Positions 25,436-37,635 of a stretch of DNA of 64,000 nucleotides are shown piece by piece. Source of the stretch: Rhinopomastus cyanomelas (lineage: Eukaryota > Chordata > Aves > Bucerotiformes > Rhinopomastidae); assembly GCA_013400115.1 (NCBI GenBank), contig VXBP01002396.1, forward strand, positions 357,830 through 421,829. Direction: 5' to 3'. Numbering within the stretch: position 1 is the stretch's first letter; each line of letters opens with the position of its first letter. The notes beneath the pieces were generated by a model, which was not told the origin of the DNA, did not search any database, and saw nothing but the letters and a program-made list of their open reading frames with translations. Position numbers and translations under genes: made by a program.

Positions 25436-25547
25436 AGGTCCCAGGACAGACCCTTCCGGGGAAGGTTCCTGGGACAGTGTAACCTTGGGGTAGGTCCCCC
25501 AGGACAGGCCCTGCCGGGGAAGGTTCCAGGACAGTGTCACCTCCCCC
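25436..25547 (-). repeat. two 56-bp direct repeats in LTR U3
   Basis: Copies at about 25436-25491 and 25492-25547 share AGGTCCC, CAGGACAG, CCGGGGAAGGTTCC and GGACAGTGT. Each contains a near-palindromic CCTTCCGGGGAAGG core. They stand directly upstream (minus strand) of the TATA box, the usual place of duplicated LTR enhancers; an enhancer role is inference. Confidence 0.75.
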
Positions 25548-25574
25548 AGTACAGGTAACTGAGGGAAGGGTTCC

Positions 25575-25850
25575 TCTTGAAAGTAATACAACTCTGGGCA
25601 GCCTGTTCGAGGGCTCTGGCACACTCATAGTAAAGAAGATTCTCCTCGTGTGGAGGTGGAACTTTCTATGCTCAAGTTTATTGCCATTATTTATTATTCT
25701 GTTACTAGGCAGCACCAAAAAGAGGCTGGCCCCTTCCTCTTGACACCCCCCTCCCCTCAGATATTTATAGACTTTAATAAGGTCCCCTCTCAGCCTTCTC
25801 TTCTCTGGACTAAACAGCCCCAGTACCTTGGTCTTTCTTCATTTGTTCTA
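25575..25850 (-). mobile_element. CR1 fragment beside the LTR
   Basis: CTGGGCAGCCTGTTCGAGG through AAGAAGATTCTCCTCGTGTG to TTCTCTGGACTAAACAGCCC. The 3' terminal 150-200 bases expected on the left are missing, replaced by the LTR region, so the LTR insertion or a later deletion removed them. Confidence 0.88.
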
Positions 25851-28800
25851 CTGAAGTCTTATGTGGCGTCTTATGTTGTTCCCAGGTAAGTTGGGAAAAC
25901 AGAGTTCTGCAAATGGCAGAAGTAGTGCAGCCATGGTTTTTGGTTGGTAATTCACTTTGTGCTTTATTGAAAACCCCCAAGTATTATTTACCTGCAAGCA
26001 GAGTAAGAAGGAGCTGGTTCCATAGATGCTTGTTGACATTGCAAAGAGAGATAGTTGCTTCTCTTGCCACCAGGAAAATAGTTTTGGACTTCTGACTGTG
26101 TGTTTGGCAGCTGATTAGCACAGCTTTTGTAATTAAATGGAGCCTCTGGTTAGGAAGGCACAGGTAGAAGATGATAATAGCAGCAGAGGATGCGGTTGCC
26201 TAATTTATCATTTCTACAGCTATGTAACCCAGGGCTCTGCTCTATGAAACCAAAACAAGCAGAAAGTATGAACCAGTAACAAGCAGAAAGATGTTTGCAT
26301 GCATAACATCCAAAAGAGTGTTTCTTTATTTGCTCAAGAGCCTCCATCTGTCTCCAAAGCCTCTGCTGTGCTCGTACACCAAGACGAGTACCTGGCATCC
26401 TGCTCCACTGCCCGGAGCTGTGCTGGAGGAGCAGCAGCTGCTTCAGCCCATGTTTCCCATGCCCAACACAGCTATTCTTTCTTTCAGAAGAGTTAACTAA
26501 GCAAGGTGAGATTGCATGAAGAGGAGGTTAAAGCTGAGTTTGACTTATGTGACTTCTGGAAAGTTTTTCTTGGAGAACTGGTCTCCTGTCACTGTCGCAG
26601 CAACAGTGGTTTCATGCTTGCTCACAATCAGGCATCCTTCTCTCTCCTCACTGCCTCCTTGCTTCTCCCTGGCTGCTGCCCTTTGCCTTTATCTCTGTGG
26701 TGATCTTTTCAGTCCTCTGCATGCCCAGCACCTTCCTGGAGCTGCCTCCTGTCCTTCATCTCAGAGCTGACCTCATGCCATGCTGCTTCATCTATTGCCA
26801 GCCCCCTCCTGCTGCGTCCTTATGGGGTTCTTCTTGCACCTGGTCTAGTGGGGAGCCTGAAGTTCAGTAGCTTGTTCTTCACCAGCAACACTTGGCTGTC
26901 ATCTACAGCAGAAGCCAAGCCTCAGGGCTGCTGGCTCTGCTGGGTTTGAACCCCATTCCTGGTCTTTGTTGTATGACAGGCAGGGCGTCTGTGTGAGCCA
27001 GCACCTCCCTCCATCCTGGCTGCTGGTGGGAGACATGCTGTGTCTCTCCAGCAATGGCAGGGAACAGTGGGCTGGGCTGCTGTCCTTGCACGCCAACCAC
27101 TTTCACAGTGCTGCAGTGACAGAGCATAGACCTTACACGTGTGTGTGTGTATCTGTGGCTGTACACATATACTCTATTTATAGATGCACAATGGCATGGG
27201 CATGCTCATAGGCTAAAGAAAATGAGGCCAGAACTGTCTGAAAGGAGGTTGTAGAGAGGTGGGAGTCAGTCTCTTCTCCCACGTCACTAGTGATAGAGCA
27301 AGAGGAAACAACCTTGAGCTGCACTGGGGTATGTTTAGATTGAGCATGAGGAAAAATTTCTTCCCTGACAGAGTGGTCAGGGATTGGAACAGGCTGCCCA
27401 GGACGCGATGGAGTTGCTGTCCCTGGAGGGGTTCAGAAAACATAAATGTGGCCCTGGGGGACAGAGTTTGATGGGCAGGGTGGGGCTGAGTTGATGATCG
27501 GACTGGATGACCTTGTATATCTCTTCCAATCTCAATGATTCCATGATTAGCTGGAGCACTGTTCCAGATCGTTTTAAAGATGAACCAGCTAATGTGCATA
27601 ACCTCCCTGTCTCAGGTGGGCTGTCCTGTGCCTCTCTTCTCTTTCATTTTTCTTATTGCTTTTGGCATTCAGGAGATTAATCTTAAACACCCTGAATCCT
27701 ACACCGGGAAGAGCAAAAGGACAGGGAAATAGAACTAAAAAAAAAAGGAGAGATAAAAGAACAAGAGTATTGAACCCCTCTGTGACCTCTTTTTGAAGTA
27801 ATTAGTTGAGTTAATGCTGAATTTTTCTTTGGTTATAAACCTCAGGAGATAGATGAAGAAATTCTCTGAAATAGGTTCGTCAAAGCAGGGAAGGCCACCC
27901 TGGAGTAGCCTAACGCAGAATAAAACTGGTTCAAAATTCCATTTGTGGGGCAATCTGTGAAGGAAATGCTGCTGTTCAGGAGAGGGTATGGGGTGAAAGA
28001 GGTCAGGCCAGCTCTGTGTCTAACATAGTTCAAGTGATATGAGGGATGTGCAGTTCCCCAGGGTAAGTTCGCTACACACTTGACATCATTAGAGCAGTTT
28101 GTGTGCCCATAAATGCAGATCTGAAGCTCTGGGTAAGCCACAGTGGCGCAGGAGCCTGCAAGCTCAAGACATATAGAGGGTGACGTGGAAATCTGCTTTT
28201 CCTTTCTTTTTTAATTCTTCAGCCTCTTGAAGTTTTGATGGAGAGGAAAAAACCGCTCTTAGTCTGCCTGAGCTCTCCCCAGACACTAAGTTTGTACTAA
28301 GCTCTTGCAGAGTGACGCCTACAGGCACTTTGTGTGTACAAAGAACTAATGTGAAGTTTGCTTGCTGTCAGGAAGCATCTGTAAGAAGCAGAAGACTGTG
28401 CTCTGCCAGCATCTCTGCATCTTTACACTGAATTGCCATTATCCCTGGAATGCTGCTCCTGAAAGACCCTTTCTGATATATCCCAACATCCAGCTGCAAA
28501 AGGCCCCATGGAGAAGTCAGTGCTATCAGTACTGCTGCAGCTACAGGGTGACTGCTTCGCCATCACCCTGCACAGCCAAGGGAAGCACACCACACCTAGC
28601 AGGGGGCTTTTTCCATGACCTTACTGGATTTGTTCATGCTTAGCCTAATGTTTGGGAAGCTCCCCACAAAGCTCCTTAACGGTCTACCGCTGCTGAGAAG
28701 GCTGGATTCCTCTCAAGTTTACATGTCCTTACTGATGCCCTCATGCCTGGTTTTGGACTTTTGCACTTTTAATCTCTCAAAGTAATCTGTTTAGACACAG

Positions 28801-29296
28801 CCTTTTTTTCTAGTGCCAGTTTGCAGAGGTCCAAGCTGCTGTCCAGGCTTGAGGCTGAGCCCAGGAGAGCTAGTGGCATGTGCAAGGGAGGTAAGCCTGG
28901 AGCACCAGTGAATGCCAGCAAATGCATCCAGTTTCTGAGAGGCTAAGGCCAGTGGGAGGCTGGTGCATGCTTTATGTTGTCCACATAGCACCAGGAACCT
29001 TGTGGTGCAAGTTTAGGAACCAGGATTAATCACGGTTCCGATGTTCCCTGGACAGCACTTACTGGGAGAAGATCTTTTCTATGCTGGTGCAGGGGCAGGA
29101 TGTGTTGCCTGGTCATAAATGCTGGAAACCTGCTGTTTGGGTCTGATTTGTTGCATGCTTGGGCAGAATGGTGCAAGAAGGTCATTGGTGGGGGTGAGGT
29201 GGGGTTGGAAGAGGTCTAAAACAACCTCATCTTTGCATAAGGTGGATTCCAGGAGCTGAAAGATCTGGAAAATCTGGGCAATGCCTTCTCAGGTAT
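25851..29296. other. unique noncoding sequence
   Basis: Contains the CR1 at 27232-27549 and a short GT run at about 27135-27150. No exon supported. Confidence 0.55.
27232..27549 (+). mobile_element. CR1 LINE 3' fragment
   Basis: From GAGGTTGTAGAGAGGTGGGA, a decayed LFSHVTSDRARGN-type segment, to AATGATTCCATGATTAGC. Confidence 0.9.
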
Positions 29297-29642
29297 TTAA
29301 AGATTGGAAAAGATCTTCAAGATCATAAATTCCAGGCCACTCGACAACCCCTAACCACTAAACCATCTCCTGAAACGAATATTCTACCTGTTTGTTGAAT
29401 CCCACCAGGGACAGTGCCTCCCCCAGCTCCCTGGGCAGCCTATTTCAAGGCCTCTCCACTCCTTCTGGGAGAAGATTTTCCTGAGAGCCAGTCTGAACCT
29501 CGCCTGGCGCAACCTGAGCACATTTCCTCTTGTTCTACCACTAGTGCCTAGGGAGAAGAGGCCAACACTTGCCTCACTCCAACATTCCTCAAAGTAGTTG
29601 TAGAGAGCAGTGAGGTCTCCCCTCAGGTTCCTCTTCTGTCGG
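29297..29642 (-). mobile_element. CR1 LINE 3' fragment
   Basis: AGATTGGAAAAGATCTTCAAG on the left, then CTCCCTGGGCAGCCTATTTC and TCTCCCCTCAGGTTCC, ending in CTTCTGTCGG. Minus-strand coding remnant readable as RNLRGDLTALYNYF. Confidence 0.9.
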
Positions 29643-32600
29643 GGTGTTAGAAATAAGCTTCTGAGTGGGTTGCTGTGTCTCACAGGCTGTTCTCCCTACT
29701 GCAAGCCTCTCAGACTGTGTGCTGGACCTGCTGTGACTGGACTCACCAGTTCCTACCAACTAAAGAGCCATACTGGCGTACAGTTATTGTAAGCAGGGGG
29801 TTACCTTGGTCTTGAAGGTGCCACTAGCCAGCAAGGGAGGTAAAGGAATGTGTGGGTGACAGATTAATTGTTTTTGGGACTGAGTGCTGATAGCAGTGTG
29901 CCTTCCCTAACGACAAGATGGGCTCTCCAATAACTTAATAGAATCCTGCAGCAAGCTCCGATTTACCTCTGACAAGTAAAACCAGCACCAGATCAATAGT
30001 GTGCTCTGTTGCAGTAAATGGGTTTGATTTTAAGTATTGAGCAAGAATGTATTTCAGATTAAGGACTGTTTTTTTAAACGATAGAGCACACTGGTCTTTC
30101 AAACAAAGAGATCCTGCAAAGCCTTGCATGTGGAGTCCGTGAACTGGAAGGCAGGATAGGTCTCAGTGGTACCCTTGATTTGGGGCAATTTGACTGTTGA
30201 ACCACTTTGTCCTGAAACACCAGTCAGTTCTGTAAGAGGAATGACAGCCCAAGGAGAGCGTTCATAAAACAGCTCCCATTTCCACCAGATAGAGCAGGTT
30301 GCCATGCGACTGGGCTCTAGGATGTGGTGGTGTAGTTGTTAGTCTGCTTCTGTGGCCCACAGTGGGGATGTGTGGGGAGGATGAACTGTCAAAGCATGCC
30401 TGAAAGAGGTATGTTGTGTGTGGGCCTGCCAGTTCGTGACTGCGAAAGGTAGCCATAAAACCATGTTACTGAAAGGGTGTCATGAGCCTACAGAAGTGCA
30501 AAGCTGTTCTCTCTAGGAAGAGCCTGTTTCACTTGTACTAACCCTTTTCTGATGCTTACACACTCATCTTCTTCTACATGCCAAGACCAGCGCCCATGTC
30601 CTTCTTTGTGTGAGGGAAGCCCATCCCCAGTTGTGAGACGATGGCTGGGTCCTGCCACCACTTGTCACACTGAGCACGGTCCCATGGGACAGTCCTGGGA
30701 CTGGAGTAACTGATCTAGTGAGTATTAGAAACCAGACTGCTATGGTGACTACACAGTTTCTACTTTTTCATTGTGTCAGATCTGTTTAATCCTTCCTTAA
30801 TCCCCTAATGCTGCTCAGCAGACTCTTCCATGTGTTATCTCCATTGTCTTACTAATGAGATGTGGCACGTAACACAGATTTACACTGAAAGGTATTAGGG
30901 GGATTATATGAAGATTAGACAAGAAGTACCCACGAAAGGAAGGAGATTTAGAATTATAGAATCATAGAATGATTACGGATTGGAAGGGACCTCGAAAGAT
31001 CATCTAGTCCAATCCCCCTGACACAGCAGGATCACCTAGACCAATTCGCACAGGAACACATCCAGGCAGGTCTTGAACATCTCCTCTGAAGGAGACTCCA
31101 CAACCACCCTGGGCAACATGTTCCAGTGCTCTGTCACCNCTCTTCAACACTACTCTCCAACAGCTCAGTCCGCAGCTTATACTGGTACCTGGGGTTGTTC
31201 TTGCCCAGATGCAAGACTCTACACTTACCCTTGTTATAGCTCATTAAATTTTTCTCAGCCCAGCTCTCCAGCCTGTCCAGATCTCGCTGAATGGCAGCAC
31301 AGTCTGCAGGGGTGTTGGCAACACTACCCAGCTTTGTGCCATCAGCAAACTTTCTGACAGTGCATGCCAATCCCTCATCCAAGTCATCAATTAATAGTGC
31401 AAGAATTTTATGTATTTAATTATTTTTACAAAGAATTTGTTGAAAATTTCAACTAAAATGTCAAAAAGTTGTTGCTGTTCAGAAGAGTTCTCATGAATTT
31501 CAGCACTGGTTATTTTTCAGATTAGTTAGTACTAGTGAGATTTGTGAGCTGGCAGGAGGGAGTTGTTGATTTTTAAATGTGGTCCCAAATTCCTGGGGGG
31601 GGGGGAAAGGAAGGGGGGATTGTGTAATGGAATCTATCTTCTGCTGGACCAGAACACATGAGCATCCTCTGTGGTTCAATTGCTAATGGGTGCAGATGAG
31701 CTTGGACATAGCAGAGATCGCTGATGTCAGAGGAGCTCTGTGGGTGCTAGAAGGTGTTTTATGCTGAGTCTTTACAACTAACTGCTAACTCCAAGGGCTA
31801 GCTGTGGTGGAGAAAGGCTCAATGTCTTGTAGCTGAGGTCTTGGGCTGTCATTTCGTAATCAGTAAATAAACATAGCTGGAGTTTTGTAGGCATGAAGCC
31901 ACCCTGATGCTACACTTCAATGGAAAACAAAAATGCTTTTAGATGAAAGAGCAGAAACAAAGGGGTGGGAGATGTTTGGACTGTTGAAACTACTGGAAGT
32001 TAATCTTATCCTAGGGACTTAAACCAGAGTCACGCGTTGAATCAGGACTTGGTCACTTTGTTCTTCATCTAAAGCTACAACACTGTGTTCAACATCAGCT
32101 TTTAAAGCCAAGCTGGGACATGGAGTGGCTCATTCATCTTCCTTCCCTGTGAAGCCCTGATGCTCTGCTGTAGGAGTCTTTCACATCTGCCTGAGGAATC
32201 TTCTAAAATCCAGTGTGTGATACTAGTGAGTATCAAACTATTTTGATGTAGAGATCTAAATCCCTTCCAAAGCAGACACAGCAGCCCAAACAATAAGCTG
32301 TTTGCTGGCAGCAGGTTTGCTTTTTCTTCTAACGTTTTGTGCCTATCCTTAGCAGTGATCCTGAGCTGCCTGTGGTGGTGTTCAGGTTGGAGAACACCTT
32401 TTACAATCATCTGGATGCTTATTTGGGAATTTTGCAGAGCATCCTACTTCTGACACCCATTCTGAGCTCACCCTAGTTTTTATTGTTAGCTAATAATAGC
32501 TACCGGGTTATTATTAGTTCCTTTTTAATATGAGCACCTTTTTATTATTAGCTCAGCATTGCTTGATGAATGTAGGTTGAGTGAGTGAATGGGACAAGCT

Positions 32601-33409
32601 AAATAAAGTGCCGAGTCTTTACTCTCAGGAAGGCCTAAGTACTGAGATGAAATCACATTGAAGCACGGGTGTTTGTGGCTATGTTAAGCACTTTCTGGAG
32701 ATATTCCTTCACTGAGAGGTAACATTATTTTTCACAATCATTTCATGTGAGAAAGTGGATTTAGTGTGTCTTTGTGCATTGGGGTAGTCAGCTCTGCTTC
32801 CCACATGCAGCACTGAAAGCCCTCCTGCAGTGGGAATTCTCTACCTGGCATCACCTCATTTAGTGGTTCAGTGTTCTCCTTGTTTAGTAGTTGGCCCAAC
32901 GAACTATGTGGTAATGCAATGTAAGTCTCTTGCTCCTGGCTGTGCGTAATTAGACTTGTTTTTTGTGCAGGAGCCTTCTGTGCACGTGAAGACTTCTTCG
33001 TTTGACCTCAGTTCTTTCCATTTTCACAGACACGCTGTGGAGGGGATTTTTTACACCTCTGATCACTCTGGCCCTTTTCAAGATCTGGCCTCAAAAGCTC
33101 TGTGAATTCTGCACCCAGAATTTAAAATTAGAGAGGTTGTGAAATGCTGTGCAGCTCCACTAACATGACAACAAACATGATCTCATGCTGTAGTTTGTTC
33201 TAAAAACTGGTTAAGTTTCTTCTCTAGGGGTTGAAGTGGTGGGTGCTGCAAGCTCTTACCCCTGTTGCAGAACCTGCCTAGACAGGAAGAGACTGGTGGC
33301 TACAGTTTTGAGACTGGCTGGCCCTGGATTTCTACCCTGCTAGGCATTTCTAATCAGAGTATTGGAAAAAAGCCCTAAAACATCCAATTAATTGCTGGAT
33401 ACCCCAAAA
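29643..33409. other. unique noncoding sequence
   Basis: Contains the CR1 at 30956-31398 and an 11-G run at 31595-31605 followed by further G clusters to about 31618. Confidence 0.55.
30956..31398 (-). mobile_element. CR1 LINE fragment with internal deletion at an N
   Basis: Begins with a clean tail (ATAGAATCATAGAATGATTA). At 31139 a single N joins the 3' UTR-proximal CTGTCACC directly to the RT C-terminal coding (LGKNNPRYQYKLRTELLESS on minus), skipping about 0.45 kb that the copy at 48799 retains. Ends near AAGTCATCAATTAATAG. Confidence 0.92.
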
Positions 33410-33678
33410 AGGAGCAACAGGACAAGAGGAAATGTGGTAAAGTTGTGCTGGGGGAGGTTCAGATTGGATCTTAAGAAAAACTGCTTCCTGGAAAGAGTGG
33501 GGAGGCCCTGGAACAGGCTGCCCAGGGAGAGGCTGGAGGGACCATCCCTGGAGGGGTTCAACAAATGCGCAGACTTGGTGTTTCAGGAGATGGGTTAGTG
33601 GTTGAGGGTTGAAGGGCAGTCAATTGGACTTGATGATCTTGAAGGTCTTTTCCACCCTTGATGATTCCATGATTCTGT
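33410..33678 (+). mobile_element. CR1 3' fragment
   Basis: AGGAGCAACAGGACAAGAGG, CTGGAACAGGCTGCCCAGGG and GATGATTCCATGATTCTGT. Confidence 0.9.
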
Positions 33679-34180
33679 CAAATATGAGAAGTGATTTGCT
33701 GCCTCACTGACCATACTCTGTAGTCATGATGACAAACACAAAATGGAACTTCTCTCAGCTCAAATGCTCTTTTGTGGTAGAGAAGAGGCACTTCATAACT
33801 TAAGAACCAGAAAGTGGAAGCATCTTATTTCACTTGTGGCAGCTTTGTTAATAAAACATTGGGAAAGCAAATAATTATCTGACATGCAATTACTTCTGAG
33901 CTGTTTTCCTTAGGAAGGAGAAGCCAATATAAGTGTTGGGCACTTGATTTTATCACTCTGTCGGCAAAGTCTGTATTGGATGTTTGAAATTGATACTTGT
34001 TTTATTCTTCATTGTTGATCAGGCTGTGCATCGCTTGTCTGCTTGTGCTTTATTGCCAGGCAGTTTTGGAGAGGCCAGACTGCAGAAGGAACCTTTTTCC
34101 TAGTCTCTTTGCTTTGGAAGGAGTTTGAGATTCAGGTGACTTTTGATGGGGGATGCCCAAACTTGGAAGTTTTTCCAGAT

Positions 34181-34265
34181 CATGGTGTGATCATACCTCT
34201 AGCAGCAGGAACGGACTCGATGATCTCCAGCCGTCCCATCCAACTTCTACCATTCTTTGATCCTG
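34181..34265 (+). mobile_element. CR1 3' end remnant
   Basis: GGACTCGATGATCTCCAG and CATTCTTTGATCCTG are the end of a CR1 3' UTR; diverged. Confidence 0.65.
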
Positions 34266-34296
34266 TTGCTTTACCTTTTTGCCAGTACTGCTTCTC

Positions 34297-34370
34297 AAAT
34301 CATAGAGCCATAGAGTCATCAAGGTTGGAAAAGACCTTGAAGATCATAGAGTTCAACCCTTCTCAAGCAT
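34297..34370 (-). mobile_element. CR1 3' end remnant
   Basis: CATAGAGTCATCAAGGTTGG and AGAGTTCAACCCTTC; lies tail-to-tail with the preceding remnant. Confidence 0.7.
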
Positions 34371-35974
34371 GTAGGTTGTACTGTGAGGCATCTGGTGAGC
34401 TCTGATTTCTCAAACAAGGTCTGTACATGCTACAGATGAGAGGTCTGAGTGTTCCCTTTGAAGTTCTTCGTCTTCACCATGTCTGGCTGTTGCCCCTAAC
34501 CTGAAGTTTATGATGGAACTCTCAACACATTTATGTTGTTGATTCAGGATTGGAATCCATTTTACCTGGCAGAGGGGCTGAAATAAAGTTCCTTTTGAAT
34601 CCTTTTTCTTACGGATTCTTCTCTAAATATCAGTGAATTTCTAATATCGAAGGTAACTTTTAGTATTTTTGTCAGCCTGAAATCTGTCTCTTGCTTCATG
34701 TAATGTCAAAATATTGAAGAGACATGGAAGTTGGTAAATGTGAGGTTTCCGTGGAGTGATGAATAACTTTCATTAGAACTGAAGAACAGCTCTCCATGCT
34801 CACAATTAATTTCTTTCTCATATCTTTAACTGTATTAGAAGTTTAATCTGTCTGTCTATGTGACATTTTCATGTTACAACAGAATAAAAAAACCTGAGAT
34901 GCTGTACTGCCAGCTCTGGAGAATTTAATGTGAATCTCCTCATCATGGCGGGTGGGGAGTTTGTTTTTCAAATGTTGCGTGATTAAGGAAAATCTGAGGC
35001 TTATTTTAATTGAAATTTTAATCCCTGTGCTTCTCAGGGAGGCATTAGTTGTCGCATCTATAAAATCTCATCGCTAATAAAAAGCTTTCCAAATGTGCTG
35101 CTGCAGATGTTGGCACTTTCAAGGTGAGGACTTCTGTGAGTGGGGGTGATACTGATATGAGGGAATCATCAGGTACTACCATTGTGATTGTGTGGAACAT
35201 ACTACCCACTCGGTAGCTGTAAAATTCTTACGAGCTTTTCAGGTACCTGCAGGGTCTGGCCTCTGGTAGCCAGGACACAATGGGTTGTCAGTAATCTGAG
35301 TGTTTTTGAACTGGTTTTGCGGGCTGGCAGCGGGGTTTAGCTGGCAGCTGGTGAAGAGCAGCTCCTTGAGGTCCAATGGGACAGAGTGCATGGAAAAAGC
35401 CTTTTGGCAGCAGGGAGAAGCTTTCCTGTCCTGGATGACAACGGATTTTGACTGCATATCTTCATAGCATCTTTGAGTGGATGTTTGGCTGGTGCTATTC
35501 ATCTTATTTCTGGTAAATGACAGCTTGGGAAACCTAAAAATAGACCACATTGCATTTTTCTGTTAGAAAAACAGGGTGGGTGTTAAAGAGTGAATTCCTG
35601 GGCTCATTTACGAAAAATAGCAGCCCATGCTAACTGAACTAGAGACCAGTGTGTAAACATCCGGCACCCAAGAGGATTAATACCTCTTTGGATAGAGTTA
35701 GTATTTCTTGATGTTATCAAGTGAGATTTTAGCAGCAGTGAGTGCTCTGCTTCTTGCTATTTGTAGAATATCAGAAAATCCATATCAAGTTCAATTTCTG
35801 ATTCAGTGAGCAAAAAGCGTGAGACTTGAGTGCAATTTGAGCATTCTCAAATCAGTCATACTTGTCTGTTTGTCAGAAGCCAAGCGATGGCTGAGAGTGT
35901 TGGCTCCTAGGCAGGATGACTTGCCTAGGTCCAGCTTTTTGGAGAGAACATCTGGAGAAGACATGCAGGAACTA

Positions 35975-36245
35975 AGAAGTGATAGGACAAGAGGAGATGG
36001 CCTCAAGTTGCATCTGGGGAAGTTTAGGTTGGCCATGAGGAAAAATTTCTCCCTGATAAATGGTTATCAGGCTGTGGAACAGGCTGCCCAGGGAGAGGTT
36101 TGAATTGCTATCCCTGGATGTCTTTAAGAGAGTTGTGGAGACCTGGAGATCAAGGACAGGGCTTAGTGGTGGCCTTGAGACAGTTGGGTTGAAATTGATG
36201 CTCTTGAAGGTCTTTACCAATATAAACGATTCTATGACTCTCTGA
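35975..36245 (+). mobile_element. CR1 3' fragment
   Basis: GATAGGACAAGAGGAGATGG, CAGGCTGCCCAGGGAGAGG and ACGATTCTATGACTCTC. Confidence 0.9.
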
Positions 36246-36459
36246 ACTCTCCCATTTCTGATGTGGTGATTTGTGTGCCATCCATCAGTAAGGTGATGGA
36301 GAACACCACTTCTTTGAACAAGTGAGTTTAAAGCATTTATGTAGTGCAAGTTGGAGCAGCTCTGCTTCCCCTACAGATGCATGAATCCTGCACTACCTGA
36401 ATACAGGCTTGTGGATGTTGGCTGATTTCACTTGAAATGATTAATTGCTGTTTTTTACT

Positions 36460-36651
36460 GAAAGAGTAGTTAAGGATTGGAACAGGTTGCCCAGAGAAGG
36501 GGTTGAGTTAAACACATCCTTGGATGTGTTTAACTATCATTTAGATGTGGTGTTTAGAGATCTGGACTAGAGATGAAATTCGTACAGTAGGGCTGTTGGT
36601 TGGACTTGATGTTCTCAAGGGTCTTTTCCAATCTGAATGATCCTATGATTT
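36460..36651 (+). mobile_element. CR1 3' fragment
   Basis: TGGAACAGGTTGCCCAGAGA, GGTTGGACTTGATGTTCTC and GATCCTATGATTT; same subfamily as the tail at 13060-13108. Confidence 0.88.
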
Positions 36652-37226
36652 AGTCTTGTAGCCACTGTTGCTCCTGCAGACAGCACGGAGGGCACTGTGC
36701 ACGTTCATGTCTGCACCACATGATGTGCAAGCACGTACTGATGAGGCTGAAGGACCATGACCTGCCTGGCAGGTGTTAATGGGTTGCTTAGCAGAACAGG
36801 GCTGCTATTCTGGATCACTGAACAGGGGTGTTCAACAGTATTTAAATCCAGTGAGAGTTAAGACAGAGTAAGGAATTCAAGATTTGGTTCTTCAAAATCC
36901 ATATAGTGTGACTGGGCACAGCTCTTTTTTTTAGTTCTTTTACAGCTCTTTCTTTTGAGAGCCTTTGGAGTTGTTTTGGATTGAGTTCGTTATTTGAATC
37001 CAGTGACATTTGCTTTATGCTTCTGATTTTGCCAGAAGCAAGGTAGAAGTTCAAACTAAAGCCTTGGCTTCACTGTGCATAAAAATCTCTGTTGTAGGAT
37101 ATGTCGGTTTCAATCTTAGCCTGACTGTCTCATCTGCATCTTGTGTCTAGTTTATATTCCAGCAGCATAAAATGAATTTGATAATGGCCTTTTAGCTTGT
37201 CATCTTAAAACACATGCTCAGCCTGG

Positions 37227-37249
37227 AAGATGCCAATAAAAGGCATCTT
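37227..37249. repeat. 8-bp hairpin with AATAAAA loop
   Basis: AAGATGCC, AATAAAA, GGCATCTT. The loop holds a polyadenylation-type hexamer; no transcript known here. Confidence 0.6.
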
Positions 37250-37469
37250 TATGAGAGTCCTATAGTCTAGTGATTGGGAACAGACTGGCCTGTGAGGTTG
37301 GGGGACAGAGGCAAAATGAGTTTCATACAGATCTTGTAACTAGTGGTGTCCAAAACAGGCACAGGCTGCAATTTGGATCTGAACACTGTCCCAAAATCAA
37401 TCAGAGTCAAAGAAAGTCCTTTTGTGTAACTTCTGCAGTTAACCTCTTTACAGTGCTAATCACAAAGCA

Positions 37470-37635
37470 ACTGAAGAGGCTCACCAGAGAGGTTGTGGAG
37501 TCTCATTTTCTGGAGATATTTAAACTGACCTGGATGCATGCCTGAACAATGTGCTTTAGGCAGTCCTGTTTTGTCCAAGGGGTTGGACTCAATCATCTCT
37601 TGAGGCCTCTTCCAATTCAAATGACTCTGAGCTTC
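37470..37635 (+). mobile_element. old CR1 3' fragment
   Basis: AGAGAGGTTGTGGAGTCTC, ACCTGGATGCATGCCTG and GGTTGGACTCAATCATCTC; diverged, tail decayed. Confidence 0.78.

Larger units (their letters stand above)
24075..25553 (-). mobile_element. endogenous retrovirus LTR, minus orientation
   Basis: Read on the minus strand, the segment begins TGTACTGGGGG and ends ACCCACCACA, giving the TGT...ACA ends of a retroviral LTR; the ACCCACCACA end is common in avian ERV LTRs. In order on the minus strand: U3 with two 56-bp direct repeats (25547-25436), a TATA box TATAAAAA (25407-25400), a GC- and CpG-rich leader (about 25400-24700), a 71-bp tandem duplication (24533-24406), a TA microsatellite (24235-24205), and the polyadenylation signal AATAAA (24199-24194). 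A primer binding site follows after four bases. About 1.2 kb between TATA and AATAAA is long for R, so part of the GC-rich block could be a later insertion or a family expansion. No gag, pol or env reading frame follows below 24053, and no target duplication is clear, so the provirus is essentially reduced to one LTR plus primer site. Confidence 0.7.

Noticed and set aside
31595..31618. G-run as a G-quadruplex
   Set aside because: One long G tract with only irregular neighbours; no regular four-tract motif or promoter context.
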